From contig DDBN01000046.1 in the NCBI GenBank assembly GCA_002333145.1, positions 1 through 17,528 on the forward strand: DNA of 17,528 nt, written 5' to 3'. Under the pieces are notes generated by a model. That model did no database searches. It had not been told where the DNA came from and saw nothing but the letters and a program-made list of their open reading frames with translations. The translations under genes and the position numbers were made by a program. Positions 1 to 7,611 of this stretch are shown piece after piece (positions within the stretch are counted from its first letter, which is position 1; the number at the start of each line of letters is the position of its first letter). The DNA is from Moraxellaceae bacterium UBA2031 (lineage in GTDB: Bacteria; Pseudomonadota; Gammaproteobacteria; Pseudomonadales; Moraxellaceae).

Positions 1-975
1 GTGATGGGCAAGGATACGCGGCTGTCAGGCTATTTGCTGGAGTCGGCCCTAGAGGCCGGCTTATCCGCCGCTGGGGTCAGTGTGCGCTTGCTGGGCCCCA
101 TGCCAACCCCTGCTATCGCCTACCTAACCCGCGCTTTTCATGCTGATGCAGGTATCGTGATCTCAGCGTCGCACAATCCTTATTACGACAATGGCATCAA
201 GTTCTTCGGGCCAGATGGGATGAAGCTTCAAGACGAGGTTGAGGAGTCCATTGAGGACTGGCTGGACCAGCCCATGCAGATAACGGCCCCGGATGCACTT
301 GGTAAGGCCATGCGTCAGGATGATGCCAGAGGTCGTTACATCGAGTTCTGCAAGTCGAGCTTTCCATTTCACTTCAACTTGCGCGGCCTGAAGATTGTTC
401 TTGATTGCGCCAACGGAGCTGCTTATCAGGTGGGGCCATCAGTCTTTACGGAACTGGGTGCTGAAGTTATCAAGCTGGCATGCGCTCCCGATGGCCTCAA
501 CATCAATCATGAGTGCGGGTCTACCCATCCAGAGACTCTGCAGCAAGCGGTGGTCGAGCATGAGGCAGATCTGGGTATCGCCTTCGATGGCGACAGTGAT
601 CGCGTGCTTATGGTGGATCGTCATGGCCAGTTAGTGGATGGCGATGAGCTGATCGTCATTATTGCCGCGCTACAGGTATTGTCGGCCATGGTGCGCACCC
701 ATAAGCCCTTGCACGAGTTACGCGGCGGCATGCAAAAGCTTCCTCAAGTCCTGATTAATGTCCGGGTGGGTCGGCGTTCAGATCCAATGATGCACTCTCC
801 TGTTGTGGCTGCCGTGAAGGCGGCAGAGGAACGGTTGGCGGATCGTGGCCGGGTGCTCTTGCGTGCCTCCGGCACGGAGCCATTGATCCGTGTCATGGTG
901 GAGGGTGCAGATCAATCGCTTGTAGCGACGCTGGCTGAAGAGCTGGCCGGAGCAGTGGCGGTTGCAATGGCCTGA
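1..975 (+). CDS. glmM: Phosphoglucosamine mutase GlmM, 5' end outside window, apparent internal in-frame deletion
   Basis: GlmM interconverts glucosamine-6-phosphate and glucosamine-1-phosphate in the cytoplasm, feeding UDP-GlcNAc synthesis for peptidoglycan and LPS. The frame is open from base 1 and joins the family at GKDTRLSGY, so about 45 N-terminal codons lie upstream. The phosphoserine motif SASHNP is present (Ser57 here, Ser102 in E. coli numbering), as is the metal loop DGDSDR (Asp196, 198 and 200, equal to 241, 243 and 245). The loop has Ser where Gly is usual. The C-terminal phosphate-binding motif RASGTEPLIRVM is intact. Between DELIVIIA (to about base 666) and ALQVLSAM (from 667) the sequence skips about 77 residues that E. 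coli GlmM has (about 268-344). These include the VGDRYV and GENSGH motifs of sugar-binding domain III. Identity is certain; whether the product works is doubtful. Confidence 0.9.
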   Translation: MMGKDTRLSGYLLESALEAGLSAAGVSVRLLGPMPTPAIAYLTRAFHADAGIVISASHNPYYDNGIKFFGPDGMKLQDEVEESIEDWLDQPMQITAPDALGKAMRQDDARGRYIEFCKSSFPFHFNLRGLKIVLDCANGAAYQVGPSVFTELGAEVIKLACAPDGLNINHECGSTHPETLQQAVVEHEADLGIAFDGDSDRVLMVDRHGQLVDGDELIVIIAALQVLSAMVRTHKPLHELRGGMQKLPQVLINVRVGRRSDPMMHSPVVAAVKAAEERLADRGRVLLRASGTEPLIRVMVEGADQSLVATLAEELAGAVAVAMA

Positions 976-1013
976 AAAGGGCATAAAAAAGCATTGGGAC
1001 GGGCCTGAATCCG

Positions 1014-1042
1014 TAGACATTTGCGCTTAGGTTCCCTAAGAT
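1014..1042 (+). promoter_or_regulatory. Predicted sigma-70 promoter for tpiA-secG
   Basis: TAGACA at 1014-1019 (5 of 6 consensus bases) and TAAGAT at 1037-1042 (4 of 6) are separated by 17 bases, in the 119-base gap between glmM and tpiA. Transcription would start near 1049, giving a leader of about 45 bases. This is a pattern match only; tpiA could also be read from glmM, since I see no terminator between them. Confidence 0.45.
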
Positions 1043-1094
1043 TGCGCCCCTCTCGCGCCGGCACGGGCGAGGTGTGTGGACAGGAGTTCAAGCG

Positions 1095-1856
1095 ATGCGT
1101 CGCAAGCTGGTGGCCGGAAACTGGAAAATGCAGGGACGGCAGGCGAGTAATGCAGCATTGCTGCAGTCGCTGAAAGCACAGGAAGCCGAGTGGTCTGGCA
1201 TTGATGTATGGATCGCTCCGCCGGCGCCGTATTTATTGCAAGTGGCGGCGCTTCTGCAGGGCGATGGTATAAAGCTAGCGGCTCAGAATGTAGCCAGCGA
1301 AAGTGACGGTGCGTATACCGGCGAAATTTCAGCCGGAATGTTGGTGGATTGCGGATGTAAGGCCGTGATCATCGGGCATTCCGAGCGACGCACGTATTAC
1401 GGCGAAACCGACGTGCAAGTCGCGGAAAAGTTTATAAAGGCGCAGGGCGCTGGGCTGGTTCCTGTGTTCTGCGTCGGCGAGACACTCGCTGAGCGTGAGG
1501 CAGGTAGTACGGCAGCAGTGGTCAAACGCCAGCTTGAGGCAGTGCTGGCTTCAGCGGGCGTAAAGGCGCTCGCGCAGGCAGTAATAGCATATGAGCCAGT
1601 TTGGGCTATTGGCACTGGCCGCACCGCAACGCCGGAGCAAGCGCAAGAAGTACATGCGTTGCTACGCGCTCGTGTGGCGCAAGAGGATGAAGAAACGGCT
1701 TTGGGCCTGCGCATTCTCTATGGTGGCAGTGTCAAGGCGGGTAATGCAGAAGCACTGTTTGCCATGGCAGACATTGATGGTGCTCTGGTAGGGGGAGCGT
1801 CTTTGGACGCGAATGAATTTGTAGCGATTGCGCGGATAGCCCGCGCAGCGCAGTGA
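1095..1856 (+). CDS. tpiA: Triosephosphate isomerase
   Basis: TpiA interconverts dihydroxyacetone phosphate and glyceraldehyde-3-phosphate in glycolysis and gluconeogenesis. The 253-residue product has the usual length and all catalytic residues: Asn9 and Lys11 in GNWKM, His95 in IIGHSERR, and the base Glu167 in YEPVWAIGTG, which begins the flexible loop. The phosphate-binding YGGSVKAGN and VGGASLD motifs follow near the C-terminus. I chose ATG 1095 because AGGAG at 1082-1086 sits 8 bases upstream and the protein then starts MRRKLVAGNWKM like the family. An earlier in-frame GTG at 1074 lacks such support. secG follows after 10 bases, so the two are probably co-transcribed. Confidence 0.97.
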   Translation: MRRKLVAGNWKMQGRQASNAALLQSLKAQEAEWSGIDVWIAPPAPYLLQVAALLQGDGIKLAAQNVASESDGAYTGEISAGMLVDCGCKAVIIGHSERRTYYGETDVQVAEKFIKAQGAGLVPVFCVGETLAEREAGSTAAVVKRQLEAVLASAGVKALAQAVIAYEPVWAIGTGRTATPEQAQEVHALLRARVAQEDEETALGLRILYGGSVKAGNAEALFAMADIDGALVGGASLDANEFVAIARIARAAQ

Positions 1857-1866
1857 GATAAGCGTA

Positions 1867-2235
1867 ATGGAAGCAGCAATTCTGGTTCTGCATGTGCTGG
1901 TCGCCATCGCCATGACCGCCTTCATTCTGCTTCAGCAGGGTAAGGGAGCAGAGATGGGGGCCTCCTTCGGTGGCGGTTCATCGCAAACCGTATTCGGTGC
2001 AGCTGGCGCGACTAGCGTGTTAACGCGCATTACGGCAGTGCTTGCGGCCATATTTTTCGTGACTAGCCTGACATTGGCTATTTATGCGCGTCAAAATGCG
2101 CAGTCGTACGGTGTGCTGCCAGAGATTCAGGCGGCTGAAGAGGCTGCAGCAAGCAAGCCTGTTGGTGATGTACCTGCGGCACCGTCTGCAGCGACTCAGC
2201 CTGCGGGTGATATACCGGCGACACCAGCCAAGTAG
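1867..2235 (+). CDS. secG: Protein translocase subunit SecG
   Basis: SecG is the small inner-membrane subunit of the SecYEG export channel and assists SecA-driven translocation. The 122-residue product has two hydrophobic helices (about residues 3-22 and 52-74). Between them lies the conserved cytoplasmic loop with LLQQGKGAEMGASFGGG. The C-terminal tail is Ala/Pro-rich and carries two copies of a nine-residue unit, PVGDVPAAP and PAGDIPATP. The start ATG 1867 follows tpiA by 10 bases with only a weak ribosome binding site, suggesting translational coupling. No terminator is visible before the tRNA-Leu gene 46 bases downstream, so that tRNA may be processed from this transcript, an arrangement shared with Pseudomonas. 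Confidence 0.95.
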   Translation: MEAAILVLHVLVAIAMTAFILLQQGKGAEMGASFGGGSSQTVFGAAGATSVLTRITAVLAAIFFVTSLTLAIYARQNAQSYGVLPEIQAAEEAAASKPVGDVPAAPSAATQPAGDIPATPAK

Positions 2236-2281
2236 TATCGGCAAGTAATATCAGGTGTAGATCTTTCGGGATCATAGTTTT

Positions 2282-2366
2282 GCGGAAGTGGTGAAATTGG
2301 TATACACGCAACCTTGAGGTGGTTGTGCCTAACGGCGTGGGGGTTCAAGTCCCCCCTTCCGCACCA
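2282..2366 (+). tRNA. tRNA-Leu (anticodon GAG)
   Basis: The 85-base gene folds as a class II tRNA. The acceptor stem GCGGAAG/CTTCCGC has 7 perfect pairs. The anticodon stem CAACC/GGTTG encloses the loop TTGAGGT, giving anticodon GAG, which reads CUC and CUU. It has a long variable arm, a T arm with GGTTCAAGTCC, discriminator A73 as leucyl tRNAs require, and an encoded CCA end. It lies between secG and the initiator tRNA as in pseudomonads. Confidence 0.97.
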
Positions 2367-2374
2367 TAAAACCT

Positions 2375-2401
2375 CGTTATTGATTTATCAGAACAATAAC
2401 G
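2375..2401 (+). other. Inverted repeat downstream of tRNA-Leu
   Basis: CGTTATTG (2375-2382) and CAATAACG (2394-2401) form a perfect 8-base inverted repeat with an 11-base loop. It starts 9 bases after the CCA end of tRNA-Leu. No T-run follows on the plus strand, so it looks more like a 3' trailer processing or stability hairpin than an intrinsic terminator. Confidence 0.4.
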
Positions 2402-2422
2402 AAGAAATGCGCTAGAAAGCCT

Positions 2423-2451
2423 TTGACATAAAGTGTCTTCGGCCCTATAGT
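2423..2451 (+). promoter_or_regulatory. Strong sigma-70 promoter of the metY-rimP-nusA-infB operon
   Basis: A perfect TTGACA (2423-2428) is followed after 17 bases by TATAGT (2446-2451, 5 of 6 consensus). The start point would be near 2458, about 7 bases before the tRNA. The sequence after the -10 box, CGCCGTCC, is GC-rich, like the discriminators of stringently controlled stable-RNA promoters. That control is inference from the sequence type. Confidence 0.8.
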
Positions 2452-2464
2452 CGCCGTCCTCTGA

Positions 2465-2541
<77 letters not shown>

Positions 2542-2554
2542 CTTTGGACTTAGA

Positions 2555-2572
2555 GACTGCTTGCGAGCAGTT
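2555..2572 (+). other. Hairpin directly after the initiator tRNA
   Basis: ACTGCT (2556-2561) pairs with AGCAGT (2566-2571) around the tetraloop TGCG, with a further G-T pair at the base. It lies just ahead of the first terminator and could guide tRNA 3' processing. Confidence 0.4.
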
Positions 2573-2576
2573 TCAT

Positions 2577-2606
2577 AAAAAAGCCCGCCTTGTGTGGGCT
2601 TTTTTA
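2577..2606 (+). terminator. Intrinsic terminator 1 between initiator tRNA and rimP
   Basis: GCCCGC (2583-2588) pairs with GTGGGC (2594-2599), including one G-T pair, around a 5-base loop. It is flanked by a run of six A and a run of six T. In E. coli, terminators at this place let part of the polymerase stop after metY, and NusA adjusts read-through into its own operon. The same role here is inferred from position. Confidence 0.8.
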
Positions 2607-2617
2607 TAGGTCCGCGG

Positions 2618-2637
2618 GACCCGACGCAGATCGGGTC
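2618..2637 (+). other. Hairpin in the rimP leader
   Basis: GACCCGA (2618-2624) pairs perfectly with TCGGGTC (2631-2637) around a 6-base loop. It lies between the two leader terminators and has no T-run of its own. Confidence 0.4.
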
Positions 2638-2639
2638 AG

Positions 2640-2665
2640 AAAAGTGGGCCACGTGCCCATTTTTT
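2640..2665 (+). terminator. Intrinsic terminator 2 in the rimP leader
   Basis: TGGGC (2645-2649) pairs with GCCCA (2655-2659) around CACGT and is followed directly by six T (2660-2665). It is the second of two tandem terminators that a polymerase must pass to reach rimP-nusA-infB. Confidence 0.65.
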
Positions 2666-2686
2666 GTTTCCACGGTTTTGTTTTTG

Positions 2687-2704
2687 GCGGCTCGTACGAG
2701 CCGC
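2687..2704 (+). repeat. 18-base perfect palindrome just upstream of rimP
   Basis: The sequence 2687-2704 reads the same on both strands. As RNA it gives a 7-pair GC-rich stem with a GTAC loop. As DNA it could be an operator. It ends 22 bases before the rimP start and follows a T-rich stretch. No regulator can be named from the sequence. Confidence 0.5.
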
Positions 2705-2726
2705 GCTTCACTCGAGAGACAGCAGT

Positions 2727-3188
2727 ATGGCAGTGTCGAAAAAGGTCGAGGCCATGACGGAAATGCTGGCGCCGGCCGTCAGCGCTGTCGGTTACGAGTT
2801 GTGGGGTGTTGAGTTCTTTCAGCAGGGGCGGCATTCGGTGCTGCGCCTGTTCATTGATGGCCCCGAGGGTGTCTCGGTTGAAGGCTGTGCTCAGGTCAGT
2901 CACCAGGTGAGCGGTGTGCTGGAAGTGGAAGATCCTATTGCCGGGGAGTTCACCCTTGAGGTGTCATCGCCAGGCTGGGATCGCCCATTGTTCACGCTTG
3001 AGCAGTATGGCCGGTACATTGGTGGTGAAGTAGCAGTTCGGTTGGCTAGTCCGTTGAATAGCCGGCGCAAGTACAAGGGTGTGGTGCAGCAGATCACTGA
3101 CGATGCAGTGGAGATGCTGTGCGATGGCGTCACGGTATCCATTCCGTACGCCATGATCGACAAGGGTAATGTCGTACCGAATTTTTGA
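2727..3188 (+). CDS. rimP: Ribosome maturation factor RimP
   Basis: RimP helps assemble the 30S subunit. The product is 153 residues, against about 150 in the family. It has the N-terminal domain with YELWGVEFFQQGRH, then the conserved EDPIAGEFTLEVSSPGWDRPL segment at the domain boundary, and a C-terminal Sm-like domain ending in IDKGNVVPNF. I chose ATG 2727, which follows a purine-rich CGAGAGA and gives the usual N-terminal length. The frame stays open upstream to 2664, but that part crosses the leader hairpins. It is the first protein gene of the NusA operon, and nusA follows after 41 bases. Confidence 0.95.
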   Translation: MAVSKKVEAMTEMLAPAVSAVGYELWGVEFFQQGRHSVLRLFIDGPEGVSVEGCAQVSHQVSGVLEVEDPIAGEFTLEVSSPGWDRPLFTLEQYGRYIGGEVAVRLASPLNSRRKYKGVVQQITDDAVEMLCDGVTVSIPYAMIDKGNVVPNF

Positions 3189-3229
3189 TTGTCTTTCCGA
3201 TTGAAGGCGAGATCCGTAAGGAACGAACC

Positions 3230-4705
3230 ATGAGCAAAGAAATTCTGCTGGTAGTTGACTCGGTCAGTAACGAGAAGGGTGTGTCCCGGGAAATTATTTT
3301 CCAGGCGCTCGAACTCGCGTTGGTGGCCGCTACCAAGAAAAATTACAACACGGACGAAATCGATCTGCGTGTCGCTATTGACCGCAAGACCGGCGAGTAC
3401 GATACCTTCCGTCGCTGGACTGTGGTGGCAGATGAGGATCATGAGATCCCTGCTATGCAATTAGCCATCAGCGATGTTGAAGGCGAAGGCATGCAGATTG
3501 GCGACGTGCGTGAGGAGCAGGTGCCCTCCGTCGGATTCGGCCGTATCGCTGCCCAGACCGCCAAGCAGGTCATCGTGCAGAAAGTGCGCGAGGCAGAGCG
3601 CGCCTTGGTCGTGGACGCCTATCGCGATCGTATTGGTGAGATTCTTTCCGGCGTGGTCAAAAAGACGACGCGTGACGGTCTGGTGCTGGATCTCGGCGGT
3701 AATGCCGAGGCGTATCTGGCTCGCGAAGAAATGATTCCGCGCGAAACGTTCCGCATCGGCGAGCGTGTACGTGCAGTGCTGTTTGATATCAATGCTGAGG
3801 GCCGTGGCTCACAGTTGCTGGTGTCGCGTAACAGCCCGGAAATGATCATCGAATTGTTCCGTATTGAAGTGCCCGAAATCGGTGAGGAAATCATCGAGAT
3901 TCGTGGTGCGGCTCGTGACCCAGGTGTGCGTGCCAAAATTGCCGTGAAAAGCAATGATCAGCGTATTGATCCGCAGGGCGCTTGCATCGGTATGCGTGGT
4001 GCACGTGTTCAGGCGGTGTCTGGTGAGTTGGCGGGTGAGCGTGTCGATATTGTGCTGTGGGACGATAATCCTGCCCAGTACGTTATCAATGCCCTGCAGC
4101 CTGCTGAAGTAGCCGCCATCGTCATTGATGAAGACACGCACGCAATGGATGTTGCTGTCGAAGAAGATCAGCTGGCCATGGCGATTGGTCGTGGCGGCCA
4201 GAATATTCGGCTGGCTTCGGATCTGACTGGCTGGCGTCTCAACGTGATGACGGTCGAGGCAGCACAGGCTAAGCAAGATAGTGAGTCGCACCAGTATATT
4301 GATGTATTTGTGCGTGATCTGGGTGTGGATGAGGACATCGCCAGTATTCTGGTTGATGAAGGTTTTACGTCGCTGGAAGAAGTGGCCTATGTGCCCATCG
4401 AGGAGATGCTGGCAATCGAGGATTTCGATGAGGACATCGTCAACGCGCTGCGTCAGCGCGCCAAAGACGCCTTGTTGACCAAAGCATTAGTGTCGGAAGA
4501 GAAGCTGAGTGCTGAGCCGGCTGAAGATCTGCTTAACATGGAAGGCATGAACCGTAAGCTAGCATTCGAGCTGGCTGCACGGGGCGTGATTACCATGGAA
4601 GATCTCGCTGAGCAGGGCATAGATGATATTGCGGATATCGAAGGGTTGGATGCCGAAGTGGCAGGTCAACTCATCATGAAGGCACGTGAACCCTGGTTTC
4701 AGTGA
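3230..4705 (+). CDS. nusA: Transcription termination/antitermination factor NusA
   Basis: NusA binds RNA polymerase and modulates pausing, intrinsic termination and rRNA antitermination. The 491-residue product has the full proteobacterial architecture. The polymerase-binding N-domain covers about 1-125 and the S1 domain about 135-200 (GVVKKTTRDGLVLDLGG). The two KH domains have GACIGMRG near 250 and AIGRGGQN near 317. Two acidic C-terminal AR repeats follow (about 363-420 and 440-491), the second ending KAREPWF. I chose ATG 3230 because AAGGA at 3218-3222 is 7 bases upstream and the protein starts MSKEILLVV as in relatives. The terminators ahead of rimP give NusA a place to control its own operon. 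Confidence 0.98.
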   Translation: MSKEILLVVDSVSNEKGVSREIIFQALELALVAATKKNYNTDEIDLRVAIDRKTGEYDTFRRWTVVADEDHEIPAMQLAISDVEGEGMQIGDVREEQVPSVGFGRIAAQTAKQVIVQKVREAERALVVDAYRDRIGEILSGVVKKTTRDGLVLDLGGNAEAYLAREEMIPRETFRIGERVRAVLFDINAEGRGSQLLVSRNSPEMIIELFRIEVPEIGEEIIEIRGAARDPGVRAKIAVKSNDQRIDPQGACIGMRGARVQAVSGELAGERVDIVLWDDNPAQYVINALQPAEVAAIVIDEDTHAMDVAVEEDQLAMAIGRGGQNIRLASDLTGWRLNVMTVEAAQAKQDSESHQYIDVFVRDLGVDEDIASILVDEGFTSLEEVAYVPIEEMLAIEDFDEDIVNALRQRAKDALLTKALVSEEKLSAEPAEDLLNMEGMNRKLAFELAARGVITMEDLAEQGIDDIADIEGLDAEVAGQLIMKAREPWFQ

Positions 4706-4754
4706 TTTGTCCTGAGCCTGTTTACGTGCCGAGCGAAGCGGAGAGATACGCCAG

Positions 4755-7466
4755 ATGGCAGAAGTGACCGTCAAACAATTGGCCGAGACTGTGGGTCGTC
4801 CGGTAGAAACCCTGCTGACACAGATGCAGGAAGCCGGACTTGCGCACAAAAATGCGGATGATGCTGTTTCCGATGTGGAAAAGCAGCAGCTGCTTGTGCA
4901 CCTCAAGCGCGCCCATGGCGACAGCGAGAGCGAGCCAAAAAAGATTACCCTTAAGCGTAAGGAAACATCAACGCTGAAGGTGGCTCCGTCTGCTGGAGGC
5001 AAGGCTAAGACCGTTAATGTGGAAGTGCGTAAGACGCGCTCCTATGTGAAGCAGTCGGTGCTTGATGGCCAGGATGATGCCGCGCGTGCGGCAGAAGAAG
5101 CCGAACGCAAAGTAGAGGAAGAGCGTTTGGCGGCAGAAGCCGCTGCGCGTAAAGCCGAAGAAGATGCTCGTATTGCTGCTTCTGAAGAGATTGCTCGCAA
5201 GGCGGCTGAAGAAGCGCGCCGTTCGACGGATGCTGTCAGCAAGGGTGCCAAGGACAAGAAGTTGTCTGTCCCTAAGGTTGGCGCTGCGAACGCCAAGCTG
5301 CGTGAGGAAACTGCTGAAGAGCGTGCACGTCGCGAAGCTGAAGAAGCGCGCGTGAAGGCAGCTGACGAAGTACGTCGCAAGCAAGAAGAAAAGATTCGTC
5401 TGGAAGCGGAAGTGAAGGCCAGCGAGAAAACGCTTGAGCAAGCCCGCAAGATCGCCGCTGAGATCGAGTCTCGCGGTGGCGAAACTCCTGCGCCGACAGT
5501 AGATGTCCCGCTGGCAAGTGGCTTGGTTGGCAAGGCTTTCGAAGAATCCTTTAATCGCGAAGATCGCGAGATTCGTCGCGGCAGCAGCAAGACGAGTAGC
5601 AAGGCCAAGGGCGGCAAAAAACGCCAAACGGAACAAGCTTTCCGGCCGGTCACTCGCGCGCTGTCGAGCACGCTTTCCAAGCAACACGGTTTCGAAAAGC
5701 CGGTGGATAAGCAGGTTTACGATGTCGCCATTGGTGAAACTATTGTAGTAGGTGACCTTGCCCAGAGAATGGCGCTTAAGGCTCGGGTAGTTATCAAGGT
5801 GCTCATGAAGATGGGCGAGACGGTAACGGCCGAGCAGAGCATTGATCAGGCGACGGCGGGTCTTGTGGTGGAAGAGTTAGGCCACAACCCAATCTTCGTG
5901 AGTGGAACCGCCATGGAAGATGCGCTGATCGATACCCTTAAGCCTCATGGCGAAGCCACGACGCGTGCGCCAGTAGTGACCATTATGGGTCACGTTGACC
6001 ATGGCAAGACGTCGTTGCTTGATTACATTCGTCGAGCCAAAGTGGCTTCTGGCGAAGCGGGTGGGATTACGCAGCATATCGGCGCTTATCACGTCGAAAC
6101 GCCTCGCGGTATGATCACCTTCCTTGATACCCCAGGTCACGCCGCCTTTACAGCCATGCGTGCCCGTGGTGCCAAGGCGACTGATATTGTTGTGATCGTG
6201 GTGGCGGCTGATGACGGTGTTATGCCGCAGACAGCAGAAGCCATTGACCATGCCCGTGCGGCCGGTGTGCCGATCATTGTGGCCATCAACAAGATGGATA
6301 AGCCCTCTGCGGATCCGGATCGTGTATTGAACGAACTGACCGTGAAGGAAATCGTTCCTGAAGAGTGGGGCGGTGAGCATCAGATTTGTAAGGTTTCGGC
6401 GCATACAGGCATGGGCGTGGACGAGCTTCTCGAAGCCATCCTCATGCAGGCAGAGTTGCTGGAACTGACTGCTGCTGTTGACGGTCCTGCTCAAGGCGTA
6501 GTGATTGAAGCGCGCATTGATAAGGGTCGTGGTGCGGTTGCTTCGGTACTGATCCAGCGCGGCACGCTGAAAGTGGGCGACATGGTGTTGGCCGGTATGC
6601 ATTACGGCCGTGTTCGTGCCATGTCCGACGAAAATGGCAAGCCCATCAAATCTGCCGGGCCATCTATTCCGGTTGAAATTCTGGGCCTGCCTGAAGCCCC
6701 GGATGCCGGTGATGAATTCCTAGTAGTAGCTGATGAGCGCAAGGCGCGTGAAGTTGCCGATTTCCGTGGCATCAAGCAGCGTGAAGAGCGTTTGACGCGC
6801 CAGCAGGGGATGAGGCTAGAAAACCTGTTTGCTAATATGGGCAAGAAGGAAGCTTCTGCCGTCAATATCGTGCTCAAGGCCGATGTGCGTGGCTCGTTGG
6901 AAGCACTTACCCAGTCGCTGCATGGCTTGTCCACCGATGAAGTCAAAGTGGCGATTGTGGGCGCTGGTGTGGGCGCCATCACTGAGTCCGATGTCTCCTT
7001 GGCGGAGTCAACCGGTGCCGTGATTCTGGGCTTCAACGTGCGTGCAGATAACGCGGCGCGTGCCAAGTGCCAGGCGGATGGTATCGATCTGCGCTACTAC
7101 AGTATTATTTATCAACTGCTTGATGACGTGAAAGCGGCCATGAGCGGCCTGCTGGCACCGGAGCATCGTGAAACTATTCTCGGTGTGGCGCTGGTTCGCG
7201 AAGTCTTCCGCTCCTCCAAGTTTGGCGCGGCAGCAGGCTGTATGGGTATTGAAGGTACTTTGTATCGCAACAAACCAATCCGTGTGCTGCGTGATGAAGT
7301 GGTGGTGTTCCAGGGTGAACTGGAATCGCTGCGCCGCTTCAAGGACGACGTGCAGGAAGTTCGTAACGGTATTGAGTGTGGTCTGGCGGTTAAGGGCTAC
7401 AATGACATCCGTGTCGGAGACAAGATCGAAGTCTATGATGTCACCATCATCAAGCGCAGCCTGTAA
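4755..7466 (+). CDS. infB: Translation initiation factor IF-2
   Basis: IF-2 is the GTPase that brings formylated initiator tRNA to the 30S subunit and promotes 50S joining. The 903-residue product starts with an IF2-N module (about 1-50). A long Ala/Glu/Lys/Arg-rich, probably helical linker (about 110-240) follows, then a second IF2-N-like module (about 325-375). The G domain has GHVDHGKTS at 412-420, GGITQHIGAY, DTPGH, NKMDK and SAHTGMG. The beta-barrel and C-terminal tRNA-binding domains complete it. The start ATG 4755 follows GGAGAG at 4741-4746. It sits 49 bases after nusA with no terminator between, so the two are co-transcribed. The tRNA it acts on is encoded at the head of the same operon. 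Confidence 0.98.
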   Translation: MAEVTVKQLAETVGRPVETLLTQMQEAGLAHKNADDAVSDVEKQQLLVHLKRAHGDSESEPKKITLKRKETSTLKVAPSAGGKAKTVNVEVRKTRSYVKQSVLDGQDDAARAAEEAERKVEEERLAAEAAARKAEEDARIAASEEIARKAAEEARRSTDAVSKGAKDKKLSVPKVGAANAKLREETAEERARREAEEARVKAADEVRRKQEEKIRLEAEVKASEKTLEQARKIAAEIESRGGETPAPTVDVPLASGLVGKAFEESFNREDREIRRGSSKTSSKAKGGKKRQTEQAFRPVTRALSSTLSKQHGFEKPVDKQVYDVAIGETIVVGDLAQRMALKARVVIKVLMKMGETVTAEQSIDQATAGLVVEELGHNPIFVSGTAMEDALIDTLKPHGEATTRAPVVTIMGHVDHGKTSLLDYIRRAKVASGEAGGITQHIGAYHVETPRGMITFLDTPGHAAFTAMRARGAKATDIVVIVVAADDGVMPQTAEAIDHARAAGVPIIVAINKMDKPSADPDRVLNELTVKEIVPEEWGGEHQICKVSAHTGMGVDELLEAILMQAELLELTAAVDGPAQGVVIEARIDKGRGAVASVLIQRGTLKVGDMVLAGMHYGRVRAMSDENGKPIKSAGPSIPVEILGLPEAPDAGDEFLVVADERKAREVADFRGIKQREERLTRQQGMRLENLFANMGKKEASAVNIVLKADVRGSLEALTQSLHGLSTDEVKVAIVGAGVGAITESDVSLAESTGAVILGFNVRADNAARAKCQADGIDLRYYSIIYQLLDDVKAAMSGLLAPEHRETILGVALVREVFRSSKFGAAAGCMGIEGTLYRNKPIRVLRDEVVVFQGELESLRRFKDDVQEVRNGIECGLAVKGYNDIRVGDKIEVYDVTIIKRSL

Positions 7467-7497
7467 TCAGGTGTGCTGAAAGACCTGCTGTGGCATT

Positions 7498-7528
7498 GGC
7501 CCGGTGCTGGATTATCCGGCATCGGGCC
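7498..7528 (+). other. Strong hairpin in the infB-rbfA gap
   Basis: Bases 7498-7510 and 7516-7528 pair over 13 positions (two G-T pairs) around loop ATTAT. No T-run follows, so it is unlikely to be an intrinsic terminator. An mRNA processing or stabilising element between infB and rbfA is more likely. It is the only notable structure in this 145-base gap. Confidence 0.55.
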
Positions 7529-7611
7529 AGTTCACATCAGGCCTTTGACTGGACCGCGCATGCCTAGTGTGTTGGTCACTTGCAGTTTGAACAGGTAATT
7601 CAAGAGGTTTC

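Noticed and set aside
586..603. Ser in the GlmM metal loop DGDSDR as an inactivating change
   Set aside because: The three aspartates that bind the metal are all present, and Ser at this place occurs in the wider phosphohexomutase family.
2900..3460. 186-codon minus-strand frame across rimP and nusA
   Set aside because: It is wholly antisense to two well-supported genes and resembles no protein family I know.
4968..5687. Long minus-strand open frames (212 and 239 codons) opposite infB
   Set aside because: They lie opposite the Ala/Glu/Lys-rich IF-2 linker, whose codon bias removes stops from the other strand. They overlap each other in different frames and look like low-complexity sequence.
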